This document shows, piece by piece, positions 6,183 through 13,072 of a stretch of DNA of 17,435 nt (position 1 is its first letter; every line of letters begins with the position of its first letter). The translations under genes and the position numbers were made by a program. Origin of the DNA: Hyphomicrobiales bacterium (GTDB taxonomy: Bacteria; Pseudomonadota; Alphaproteobacteria; Rhizobiales; Beijerinckiaceae). The stretch spans positions 1-17,435 of the forward strand of contig JANYDZ010000256.1 of the NCBI GenBank assembly GCA_025363375.1, given 5' to 3'. Below the pieces are notes generated by a model. The model was not told the DNA's origin and did not search any database. It was given only the letters and a program-made list of their open reading frames with translations.

Positions 6183-9100
6183 TTAAAGCGCCGTCACCTT
6201 GCCTTTGGCGGGCGGCTTCGCGCCCGGCGCGGGAACCGGCGGCGGGTTGGTCACTGTCCGGGCCTCGGCGGGCATGTCCCAGCCGCCCTGCGGCGGCGCG
6301 ACCTCGTTGGCCGCCTTATCCGATGGGCGCACCTTGAAAGTATCGACGATCACCTTGGCGGCGGCCAGCCCTTTGGCGTCCAGACGCCCTGCGACATCGT
6401 CGCGTTTTTTGGCCGCGTCTTCGTCGCCCTGCGTCGCCGCCAGCGAGAAAAGAGCCCATGACTGCTGCAGGTTCTGCTCGATGCCGAGACCGCGGGCATA
6501 GAGGATCGCCAGATTGTACTGGCTGTCGCGCACGCCGTATTCGGAGGCTTTGCGGAACCAGGACGCGGCGGCGGCGTAATCGGGCTTGCCCTCGACGCCT
6601 TCGGCGGCGAGCACCGCAAGGTTGTGCATGGCGCGGATGTTGCCGGCCTCCGCGGCGCGCTGATACCATTCGCGCGCGCGTTTTGCGTCGCGCTCGACCC
6701 CCAGGCCCCGCTCATAATGCGAGCCCAGCCTGTACTGCGCCGGCGCGTTGTTTTGCAGCGCGGCTTTTTCGAACCATTGTTTAGCCAGCGCGGCGTCGCG
6801 CGTGACGGAGCGGCCGTCCGCGTAGCGCACGGCGAGTTCGAACTGGGCGGCGGCGGAGCCATTGACGGCCGCCTCGCGCAGATTGACTCCGGTTTTTGCG
6901 CCGACCTGCGGCTTTGCGCCGATCGTACCCACCGGCGAGGAGTCGAATCCGCCCGGCGCCGGCGCATTTGCGCTCGGACCTGGCGTGAACCGCGACGCGC
7001 CGGACGCGCTGAGCGGCGGCTGTGTCAGACCTGGAGCAGCGGCGTCCGGAGCTTCCACGCCCGGAGTGGAAAGAGAGGATTGGCGGGTGTCGGCATCCTC
7101 CTCCCCCTTCGGAGCGGCGCGCTGCGAAATCTTCGGATTGGTGAGATCGACAATCTCCGGCCGCGACGGCGGTCCACGCAACAGTTTCATGACCTGCACA
7201 GCGCCAACAACGGCGATCACGCCAAACAGCGCGATGTAGACAAGGCGTTTGCGCGCCGCGACGAAGCTCCTGACCTTCGACAGCTTGCCCGCCGCGGCGA
7301 CTGGCGCGGCGAGGGATGTTTCCGATTCGAGATCGTCCACCTGCGCCGGCTTGCCGGCTCCCGCTACCGCCATGTGAGCGGCCTTGGCCTTTTCACGGGC
7401 CGAGGCGAGCGCGTTGTCGAGAATCGAGCCGCCCTTCGCGCCTTTAGCGGATTTGCCGGGTTGTTCGCCGGAAGCCGCCTGCGCCGCGCGGCGGGCCGCG
7501 GCGATAAAGCTTGACTGCGCCGAAAGCTCGGCCGGCTTTGCCGCGTCGGCGGCGACGCGACGCATCGACGCCTGACCGGAGCCCGGCTCTATCAATTCAT
7601 CGGCCGCAAGGTCGGGACCGGCGGTCGCCGGCATGCGCGGTTTAGCGGCTTCCACGTCCCTGGCGGCGGTGAACGGCGGCGGGGATTTCGGCGCCGGTTC
7701 GGAAGCGGGATGCGAGGCGCGCGCGAAAACAGGCGCTGGTCCAGAGGCGAGCGGCTCGGGCCGGACTTCGGCAAGATCGTCCTCCAGCAAGGCCAGACGG
7801 TCGACGACTTTCTCAAGCGTCTCGTGAACCGCGCTCAGCGTGGCGTGGGCGCGCCTGTCGGCGGATTCCTGATGCGCGCGCAGATCGGCAAGTTCGCGGG
7901 TGATGACCTCGCCGGGGACACCGGCGACCGGGACGCCCAGCATGGCCTCGCGCGCGGCGGCTTCCGCGGCGTCGATGGCGGAGCCGCGGATATCCTCGAT
8001 GCGATGGAACAGCTCGCCCACCATCGATTCCAGCGACGTCAGAACGCGCGCGCTGGCGTCGCCCTGGTCGAGACGCCCGACCAAATGCGCCATCTGCTGA
8101 TGCAACAGTTCGTTGCTTCCAGGATCGACCTGGGCTTGTCCGGCCTCCAGATGATCGGCGACGCGCGCCATTTCCGCGCGCAACTGGTCGAGCACGCGCG
8201 CGTCCGTGCGCGATTGCCCGGCGTCGTCGATCTTTTCGCCAAGCCGCGCGATCTGGCCCTGCAGGGATTCGACAAGCCGCATATCGGTCTGCGGCGCCCC
8301 GGCGACGGTCAGCCGCTCGGCGAGCGTTTCAACCATCTGTTCGAGACGCGCCGAACTCGGCGGCGCCGGTCGTTCGAATTTGAGGGCCAGTTCGCGCATC
8401 ATGCGTTCGAGCGCGCTGGTGTCCACCGGAACGACCTGCGCCGGCGCGTGCGCGGCGGCGAGCGCGCGCTGCATCTTGTCGATGCGTTGCGTGAGTTCGT
8501 CGAACTGGTCGGTCGCGTTCGATTGGGACACGGCGTCGTCGATTTTGCGGCCCAGCGATTCAATGCGTTCGGTCAATTGCTGAAAAACGCCGTCCTGAAA
8601 ATTCTGGTCGAGCGTGTCGCGGATTTCGCCGATGCCGCGGGACACCGCCACATTGTCCGCCGGCGTTGGCGCACGCCAGGACAGGCGTTCGACGCGATCG
8701 CTCAGGGCGGCGATCTGGCGCTCGATGACCTCTGTCGCCACCGGGCGGGAGATCGCCCGTTGCAGGAGGCTCTGCATGTCCTGGGTCTGCTTGTGAATGT
8801 CGCGCAGGGCGGCCGCGTCGAAGCCGGGTTCACGCGCGGCCTCCACCTTGGCTGCGACGGCGCGGATTTCGCGTTCAAGACCGGCGATGCCGGCGCCGCC
8901 CGAAATATCCGCCAACGATCGGCGCAGATCGACGGCCAAATCCTCGATCGGCTTCAGGATGTTTTCACGCACGCCCACCTGCCGCGAAGCGTCGATGCGC
9001 TGGCTGAGATCGCGAATCGCGCTTTCGATGGAATTGACCGCGTCGCGCGGCGCCAGGTTGCGCAGGCCGCGCGACATTTCGTCGATCTCGCGCCGCAGCA

Positions 9101-10151
9101 ACCCGAGATCGGCCGAGCTCGGCGCGGCGGCGCGCTCAACGACATCAACGCGGTTCTGTTCGAGACGCGACGAGAGGGCCGCGATGTCCCGATGCAAGGC
9201 GGACATGTCGGGGACGGGCGCGAACGCAGGCTCCGCCGGCTCCTGCGAGGGCGCGCCCGCGTTCCCGGCGCCGGTCTCCGCGTCGAGCATGCGCTGGCGG
9301 CGGGTGATCTGCGCGACCGCGTCGCCAAACGACGAACGCTGCGGCGCGCGCGACGGCGGAGCGCCGCGGGCAACGTCGTGCGGGCGCGCAACGCCATCGA
9401 GCAGGCGGTTGAGCTTGGCCTCAATGCGGACCAGATCGTTCGACGACGCCTCGGCTTCGACCGCCTTTGGCTTGCCCTCCATGCGCTCGGACATGGCGGC
9501 AATCTTGCGCTCGAGCTCCTGCAGCGAGGATTCGGCGCTGTCCGGCTCCTTTCGGCGCGCCAGCGCCTCCAGCCGCGCCTCCAGCCTGGCATAGGCTTCG
9601 TGGGCGGGATTGGACTCGTCCCCGCCGCGCGCCGCGCCAAGATGGTGTTCAATATCCTCCAGGCGGCGGGCGACCTTGGAAATCGCCTCGGCCGTGCGTT
9701 CGCCATTGCGGCGCGCGCCGCGTTCGAAGGCGCGAATGGCGTCGTCGAGCACAATCTCGGGGTCGTGAATGGAGTGGCGGTCGCGAAAGACTTCGCGCCG
9801 CGCCGCGTGGCGTTCGCGGGGCTCTTCATAGTCGCGGGGATCGGGACGCTCGCGCATTGGCGCGGGACGCCGGCGGGCGTTGATTCTTTCGATGGGATCG
9901 ACATCGTCCCTGCGCCCCGTTCGGCCCGCGCCGCCGCGCTTCGACATCTGGGCGAGCCGCGCCGTGACCGCTTCAAGGCGTTCGGATTCGTCGATATCCT
10001 CGACATCGACGCCGAGTTCCGCCGCCTGGTCGGCAATCACGCTGTTGAGCCATTCGCCAAGAGACATGCCGGACCGGCGCGCCGCTTCCCGCGCCGCCTC
10101 GCGCGCATCGAAATCGACGCCCTTAATGCTCCAGGGAACGGCTTTGTTCAT
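6183..10151 (-). CDS. podJ: PodJ-like polar localization factor with Sel1 repeats
   Basis: This 1322-residue protein matches the PodJ architecture of alphaproteobacteria: a polar scaffold that organises one cell pole. The N-terminus (WSIKGVDFDAREAAREAARR then SGMSLGEWLN, residues 7-36) is a signature of the Hyphomicrobiales versions. Residues about 40-900 are highly charged and rich in Ala, Leu, Arg and Glu, with heptad-like runs such as LEARLEALARRKEPD and repeated LxxLxxRIE patterns, so they are largely coiled coil. A basic cluster precedes one membrane helix at about 968-988 (LVYIALFGVIAVVGAVQVMK). A Pro/Ala-rich periplasmic spacer follows, then four Sel1 repeats at about 1095-1250 (for example QYRLGSHYERGLGVERDAKR). 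No peptidoglycan-binding domain is seen at the C-terminus. The start is ATG 10151 with GGCGGAA upstream. The orthology to Caulobacter PodJ is by architecture only. Confidence 0.85.
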   Translation of the reverse strand: MNKAVPWSIKGVDFDAREAAREAARRSGMSLGEWLNSVIADQAAELGVDVEDIDESERLEAVTARLAQMSKRGGAGRTGRRDDVDPIERINARRRPAPMRERPDPRDYEEPRERHAARREVFRDRHSIHDPEIVLDDAIRAFERGARRNGERTAEAISKVARRLEDIEHHLGAARGGDESNPAHEAYARLEARLEALARRKEPDSAESSLQELERKIAAMSERMEGKPKAVEAEASSNDLVRIEAKLNRLLDGVARPHDVARGAPPSRAPQRSSFGDAVAQITRRQRMLDAETGAGNAGAPSQEPAEPAFAPVPDMSALHRDIAALSSRLEQNRVDVVERAAAPSSADLGLLRREIDEMSRGLRNLAPRDAVNSIESAIRDLSQRIDASRQVGVRENILKPIEDLAVDLRRSLADISGGAGIAGLEREIRAVAAKVEAAREPGFDAAALRDIHKQTQDMQSLLQRAISRPVATEVIERQIAALSDRVERLSWRAPTPADNVAVSRGIGEIRDTLDQNFQDGVFQQLTERIESLGRKIDDAVSQSNATDQFDELTQRIDKMQRALAAAHAPAQVVPVDTSALERMMRELALKFERPAPPSSARLEQMVETLAERLTVAGAPQTDMRLVESLQGQIARLGEKIDDAGQSRTDARVLDQLRAEMARVADHLEAGQAQVDPGSNELLHQQMAHLVGRLDQGDASARVLTSLESMVGELFHRIEDIRGSAIDAAEAAAREAMLGVPVAGVPGEVITRELADLRAHQESADRRAHATLSAVHETLEKVVDRLALLEDDLAEVRPEPLASGPAPVFARASHPASEPAPKSPPPFTAARDVEAAKPRMPATAGPDLAADELIEPGSGQASMRRVAADAAKPAELSAQSSFIAAARRAAQAASGEQPGKSAKGAKGGSILDNALASAREKAKAAHMAVAGAGKPAQVDDLESETSLAAPVAAAGKLSKVRSFVAARKRLVYIALFGVIAVVGAVQVMKLLRGPPSRPEIVDLTNPKISQRAAPKGEEDADTRQSSLSTPGVEAPDAAAPGLTQPPLSASGASRFTPGPSANAPAPGGFDSSPVGTIGAKPQVGAKTGVNLREAAVNGSAAAQFELAVRYADGRSVTRDAALAKQWFEKAALQNNAPAQYRLGSHYERGLGVERDAKRAREWYQRAAEAGNIRAMHNLAVLAAEGVEGKPDYAAAASWFRKASEYGVRDSQYNLAILYARGLGIEQNLQQSWALFSLAATQGDEDAAKKRDDVAGRLDAKGLAAAKVIVDTFKVRPSDKAANEVAPPQGGWDMPAEARTVTNPPPVPAPGAKPPAKGKVTAL

Positions 10152-10428
10152 GTCGATTCCGCCGGGGCTTCGCCCCTGAAATTTGAGCCCGAACGCGGCG
10201 CCTACGAAAGAATCGTTTACGCCGGATGAAATAGCACCTCACACACCGACATTCGAGCAGACATGGTTAAGGCGAGGTTAACGATGCCCGATTTTGGCAC
10301 AGCGGGTCCGGCAATTCGATTGTATCATATAAATTTTTCTATTTTAGGTTGCATTTTAAAAGAATTTCCCGTAATTGGAATCAGGCGCCCGAGGAAGTCC
10401 GAAACGCTCTGAAAGCTGAGGAACCGCT
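10152..10428. promoter_or_regulatory. Divergent promoter region between the podJ-like gene and merR, with three GANTC sites
   Basis: This 277-nt region separates divergent genes. It contains GANTC sites, the target of the cell-cycle methylase CcrM, at 10155-10159 (GATTC, in the podJ leader), 10210-10214 (GAATC) and 10378-10382 (GAATC), plus the CtrA box listed separately. The 10320-10370 part is strikingly AT-rich compared with its surroundings and probably holds the merR promoter. I cannot point to a clean -35/-10 pair. The merR ribosome-binding site GAGGAA is at 10418-10423. Confidence 0.6.
10267..10282. promoter_or_regulatory. CtrA binding box TTAA-N7-TTAAC
   Basis: TTAA (10267-10270), seven bases GGCGAGG (10271-10277), then TTAAC (10278-10282) matches the full CtrA consensus exactly. 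It lies 116 nt upstream of the podJ-like start and 147 nt upstream of merR, so it could act on either. PodJ of Caulobacter is known to be cell-cycle regulated, which fits a CtrA site here. Binding is inferred from the motif alone. Confidence 0.7.
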
Positions 10429-10890
10429 ATGCAATCGCAGGCCACGGAAACAAACTTCACAACGCAGGAATGCGCGGACTTTTATTCGATCGGGGAAATG
10501 GCGAAGACATACAACGTCACTCTGCGCGCCCTGCGCTTTTACGAAGACCGTGGCCTCATCCGACCGCTGCGCAACGGCGCCTCGCGCTATTACGATCCGG
10601 CGACGCGCGGCCGGTTGCAACTGATTCTCAAGGGCAAGCATCTCGGCTTCACCCTCGCGGAAATCCGCGAAATGCTCGCCGCGCGCAAGGACGACGCCGA
10701 CCTCACGACGTTGACGCTCGGCGAGGCGCAGGTTCTGGAGCAAATCGAATTGTTGCAGCGCAAGCGCGTCGGCATTGAAGACGCCATCGCCGAATTGCGC
10801 GCGACGCATGAACGCATCGCGACGACGCGCGTCGAGGCCCGCGCGATGAAAACGCCGGCGCGGCGGCAACATTTCGCGCGCGCCGGTTGA
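10429..10890 (+). CDS. MerR-family transcriptional regulator
   Basis: This 153-residue protein is a dimeric MerR-type regulator. The winged helix-turn-helix spans residues 19-86: YSIGEMAKTYNVTLRALRFY (19-38), EDRGLIRP, then the wing GASRYYDPATRGRLQLILK and GFTLAEIREML. A coiled-coil dimerisation helix follows at about 97-133. The C-terminal tail is short and basic. There is no cysteine pattern of metal sensors, since the only Cys is C15, before the domain, so the effector is unknown. The type resembles MerR proteins that sit alone in alphaproteobacterial genomes. The ATG at 10429 has a good GAGGAA site 5 nt upstream. It is divergent from the podJ-like gene and ends 8 nt from the convergent soxD stop. 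Whether it controls either neighbour is unknown. Confidence 0.93.
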   Translation: MQSQATETNFTTQECADFYSIGEMAKTYNVTLRALRFYEDRGLIRPLRNGASRYYDPATRGRLQLILKGKHLGFTLAEIREMLAARKDDADLTTLTLGEAQVLEQIELLQRKRVGIEDAIAELRATHERIATTRVEARAMKTPARRQHFARAG

Positions 10891-10898
10891 AGCGGACC

Positions 10899-11429
10899 TC
10901 AGCGCTGGGAACGCGGGAACGGCGTGAACCCCTCGCGGTTCGGCATCGCGACTTTTGGCAGCATTCGCGCGTCCATCACGTCGTCCGCAGCGATGATGTT
11001 GTTGAGGTTGAGGATGTAGGCGCTGACCGCGTAAACCTCGGAATCGCTCAACGATTTCGGCGCGTTCCAGGGCATGGCGCGGCGCACGTAGTCGAACAGC
11101 GTCGTTGCATAGGGCCAGAAGCTGCCGACGGTTTTCACCGCGGGCTTGTCGGGCGTTTGCAGCGTGCCGAAACCACCCGCGAGAATGTCGTTGGGACGCC
11201 CGGCGCCTTTTTCGCCGTGACACGCCTGGCATTTGGCGGCGTAGATTTTTCCGCCGTCGGCGACCGTGCCGCCGCCGGCGGGCAGGCCCGCGCCATCGGG
11301 GCTGATTTCGGTATTCCACGCGGCGATGTCGGCTTCGGAGGCCGGCGCGCCGAATTTCGGCGCCTGCGCGCACGCGGCGGTGGAGAGGAAGGCCAGCGCG
11401 AGGCCGGACGCGAGCTTACGCGAAAACAT
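10899..11429 (-). CDS. soxD: SoxD-like monohaem cytochrome c subunit of sulfite dehydrogenase
   Basis: This 176-residue periplasmic cytochrome c is the electron acceptor subunit for the upstream SoxC. Residues 1-21 are a signal peptide (cleavage near CAQA). The haem-binding motif CQACH is at 67-71, and M119 (RRAMPWN) is the likely axial ligand. The stretch before the haem (SPDGAGLPAGGGTVADGG, 43-60) is typical of SoxD. It has one haem site, whereas the Paracoccus SoxD is longer and has two, so this is the short form. Its ATG lies inside the end of soxC, with a 14-nt overlap and the ribosome-binding site GGGGAGG within the soxC reading frame, so translation is coupled. An alternative start further upstream would run into soxC and lacks a signal peptide. 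Confidence 0.9.
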   Translation of the reverse strand: MFSRKLASGLALAFLSTAACAQAPKFGAPASEADIAAWNTEISPDGAGLPAGGGTVADGGKIYAAKCQACHGEKGAGRPNDILAGGFGTLQTPDKPAVKTVGSFWPYATTLFDYVRRAMPWNAPKSLSDSEVYAVSAYILNLNNIIAADDVMDARMLPKVAMPNREGFTPFPRSQR

Positions 11430-12693
11430 TGGCGGCCTCCCCTTTGTCGTTGACCGCCCAGCTCTGGATGCAATTGACGTGATATTGCCCGCGCATGCCG
11501 CGCTCGGCGAACATCTCCGCGCGGGATGGCTGAACCATCCCCGTGTCGTCGGCGGCGCGGCTTTGCAACACGGCGGGGCCGCCGCTCCAGTTCCACGGCA
11601 TGCGAAACCGCGTGACGGCTTTCGACAGGACCGGCTCCTGCAACGCCGCGGGCGCCCAGCTCTTGCCGCCATCGGCGGAGACTTCCACGGATTTGATCTT
11701 GCCGTTGCCGGACCACGCGAGCCCCGAGATTTCATAGAAGCCAGGGCCTTTCAAAGTCAGTCCGGGCGAAGGCCGCGTGATCACGGATTTTACCTCCAGC
11801 GGAAATACAAACTGCCAGGCCTTGCCGCTGGCGAGCAGGATTGTGTACTTCGAAGTCTCGTCCTTGGTCATGACCGGACCTTCGACGAGCTTTATGCGCC
11901 GCAGCCATTTCACATTCATGTTGCCGGAATAGCCGGGCACGAGAAGCCGCACGGGATAGCCGTTCTCCGGCCTGATGCGCTCGCCGTTTTGATAGAGGCA
12001 GACGATGACGTCGTCGAGCGCTTTGGCGAGCGGGATGGAGCGGCTCATGCCGGCGGAATCCGCGCCCTCCGCGTAAATCCATTTCGCGCGCGGATCGACG
12101 CCGGCTTCTTCCAGCAGCGTCGAGAGTTTCACGCCGGTCCATTCCGAGCACGAGAGCAGCCCATGAATGGACTGAACGTCGGGCGCGGGTCCCGGAGGGA
12201 CCGCCACGGGCTGCGACAGGAACCCGGAATTGCCGCCGCACTCCACAAACGCGACGCGCGATGTCATGGGGTAGCGCGACAGCGCTTCGAGCGTGAACAC
12301 GAGGGGTTGTCGCACAAGGCCGTGAATTGCGAGGCGATGTTGATCGGGATCAATCGTCGGCGCGCCCGCGTGCGAGCGTTCGAAATGCAGACCCGAGGGC
12401 GTCATCATGCCGTCGAGCAAATGATGCGGCGTGCGCGAGGCGCCGATGCCCGGCGTCGCGGGATTGACGGGGGCGACCCACTTGCGCGCAGCGGCGGCCT
12501 CGAATTTCGAAGGCATGCCGTAAGCGTTGAACGGCACGCCCGGCGCAAGCGACCAGGGCGGCACGGCGAGCGGCTCGGCGGCGGCGGGCGAAGGCGCCAG
12601 CGCGGCGCCGGCGAGGCTTGCGCCGAGAAACAGGCGCCGGTCGAGCAGTCCATTGCCTGCGACAGACTCGGGCTGCGGTGGATGCTTCGTCAT
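11416..12693 (-). CDS. soxC: SoxC-type molybdenum sulfite dehydrogenase, Tat-exported
   Basis: This 425-residue enzyme belongs to the sulfite oxidase family and oxidises sulfite, or the sulfane sulfur carried on SoxY, in the periplasm. The twin-arginine signal DRRLFLGASLAGAALA is at 18-33, as expected for a protein exported with its molybdenum cofactor. The molybdopterin-binding domain runs about 105-285. The cofactor Cys is C152 in VAFVECGGNSG, and conserved blocks include SCSEWTGVKLSTLLEEAG (181-198) and PGYSGNMNVKWLRRI. A Mo-co dimerisation domain follows from about 290 (ITRPSPGLTLKGPG onward). Length is normal. The start ATG 12693 has GGGAGG upstream. Only soxC and soxD are present here; soxXYZAB are not in the window, so it may serve as a stand-alone sulfite dehydrogenase. 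Confidence 0.93.
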   Translation of the reverse strand: MTKHPPQPESVAGNGLLDRRLFLGASLAGAALAPSPAAAEPLAVPPWSLAPGVPFNAYGMPSKFEAAAARKWVAPVNPATPGIGASRTPHHLLDGMMTPSGLHFERSHAGAPTIDPDQHRLAIHGLVRQPLVFTLEALSRYPMTSRVAFVECGGNSGFLSQPVAVPPGPAPDVQSIHGLLSCSEWTGVKLSTLLEEAGVDPRAKWIYAEGADSAGMSRSIPLAKALDDVIVCLYQNGERIRPENGYPVRLLVPGYSGNMNVKWLRRIKLVEGPVMTKDETSKYTILLASGKAWQFVFPLEVKSVITRPSPGLTLKGPGFYEISGLAWSGNGKIKSVEVSADGGKSWAPAALQEPVLSKAVTRFRMPWNWSGGPAVLQSRAADDTGMVQPSRAEMFAERGMRGQYHVNCIQSWAVNDKGEAANVFA

Positions 12694-13072
12694 GGGCGCC
12701 TCCCGGCCCGGCTTTTCGCGGGCGCGCAGGCATCTTCGCTGGCGGCGCGGGATTTGTCACGCAGGCGCAGCCGAAGTGTTTCCAGATTCCGCCTCGAATC
12801 CGGGCCGCATGCCGCGCGGATCGCGCCCGCATCCGCGCATGCAAAGTCCTGGGCGCAAAATCACAACCATTCCGGCGCGCGTTTTGTTGAATCCCGCCCG
12901 CTGATGCCTACAAATAAACAGCTTAATCTCCCCCATTTGGGGGATGCACTCGATTTTTGTTTTTATTATTGGACTTTTAGGTTGATAAAATTCAGGATAA
13001 GATATCCGCACCCCATCAGGTCGGCGGATGCGGTCATCGACAGGCAAGCTCTAAAATCGGGAGATCGGCGTC
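12694..13072. promoter_or_regulatory. Divergent intergenic region with two inverted repeats, upstream of soxC and the M10 protease
   Basis: This 379-nt gap holds no gene that I can support. The soxC-proximal half is GC-rich and contains a bulged inverted repeat: GCATGC (12807-12812), CGC bulge, GCGGAT (12816-12821), a 9-nt loop, ATCCGC (12831-12836) and GCATGC (12837-12842). The protease-proximal half turns AT-rich (12905-13005), the likely promoter region, and contains the TCCCCC/GGGGGA palindrome listed separately. ATCCGC at 13004-13009 and GCGGAT at 13024-13029 form a further 6-bp pair in the protease leader. The ribosome-binding site GGGAGA is at 13059-13064. No clean sigma-70 promoter stands out. 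Confidence 0.55.
12929..12944. promoter_or_regulatory. Perfect palindromic element TCCCCC-ATTT-GGGGGA
   Basis: TCCCCC (12929-12934) and GGGGGA (12939-12944) form a perfect 6-bp inverted repeat around ATTT, in the AT-rich region 129 nt before the protease start. The GC block stands out in AT-rich DNA, which suggests an operator or a leader hairpin. The regulator is unknown. A T-rich tract follows, but no gene upstream on this strand needs a terminator here. Confidence 0.5.

Noticed and set aside
7710..10229. 839-codon open frame on the + strand opposite the podJ-like gene
   Set aside because: It is antisense to a recognisable protein and its translation is low-complexity, rich in Arg, Gly and Ala, as expected for the mirror of GC-rich coding sequence.
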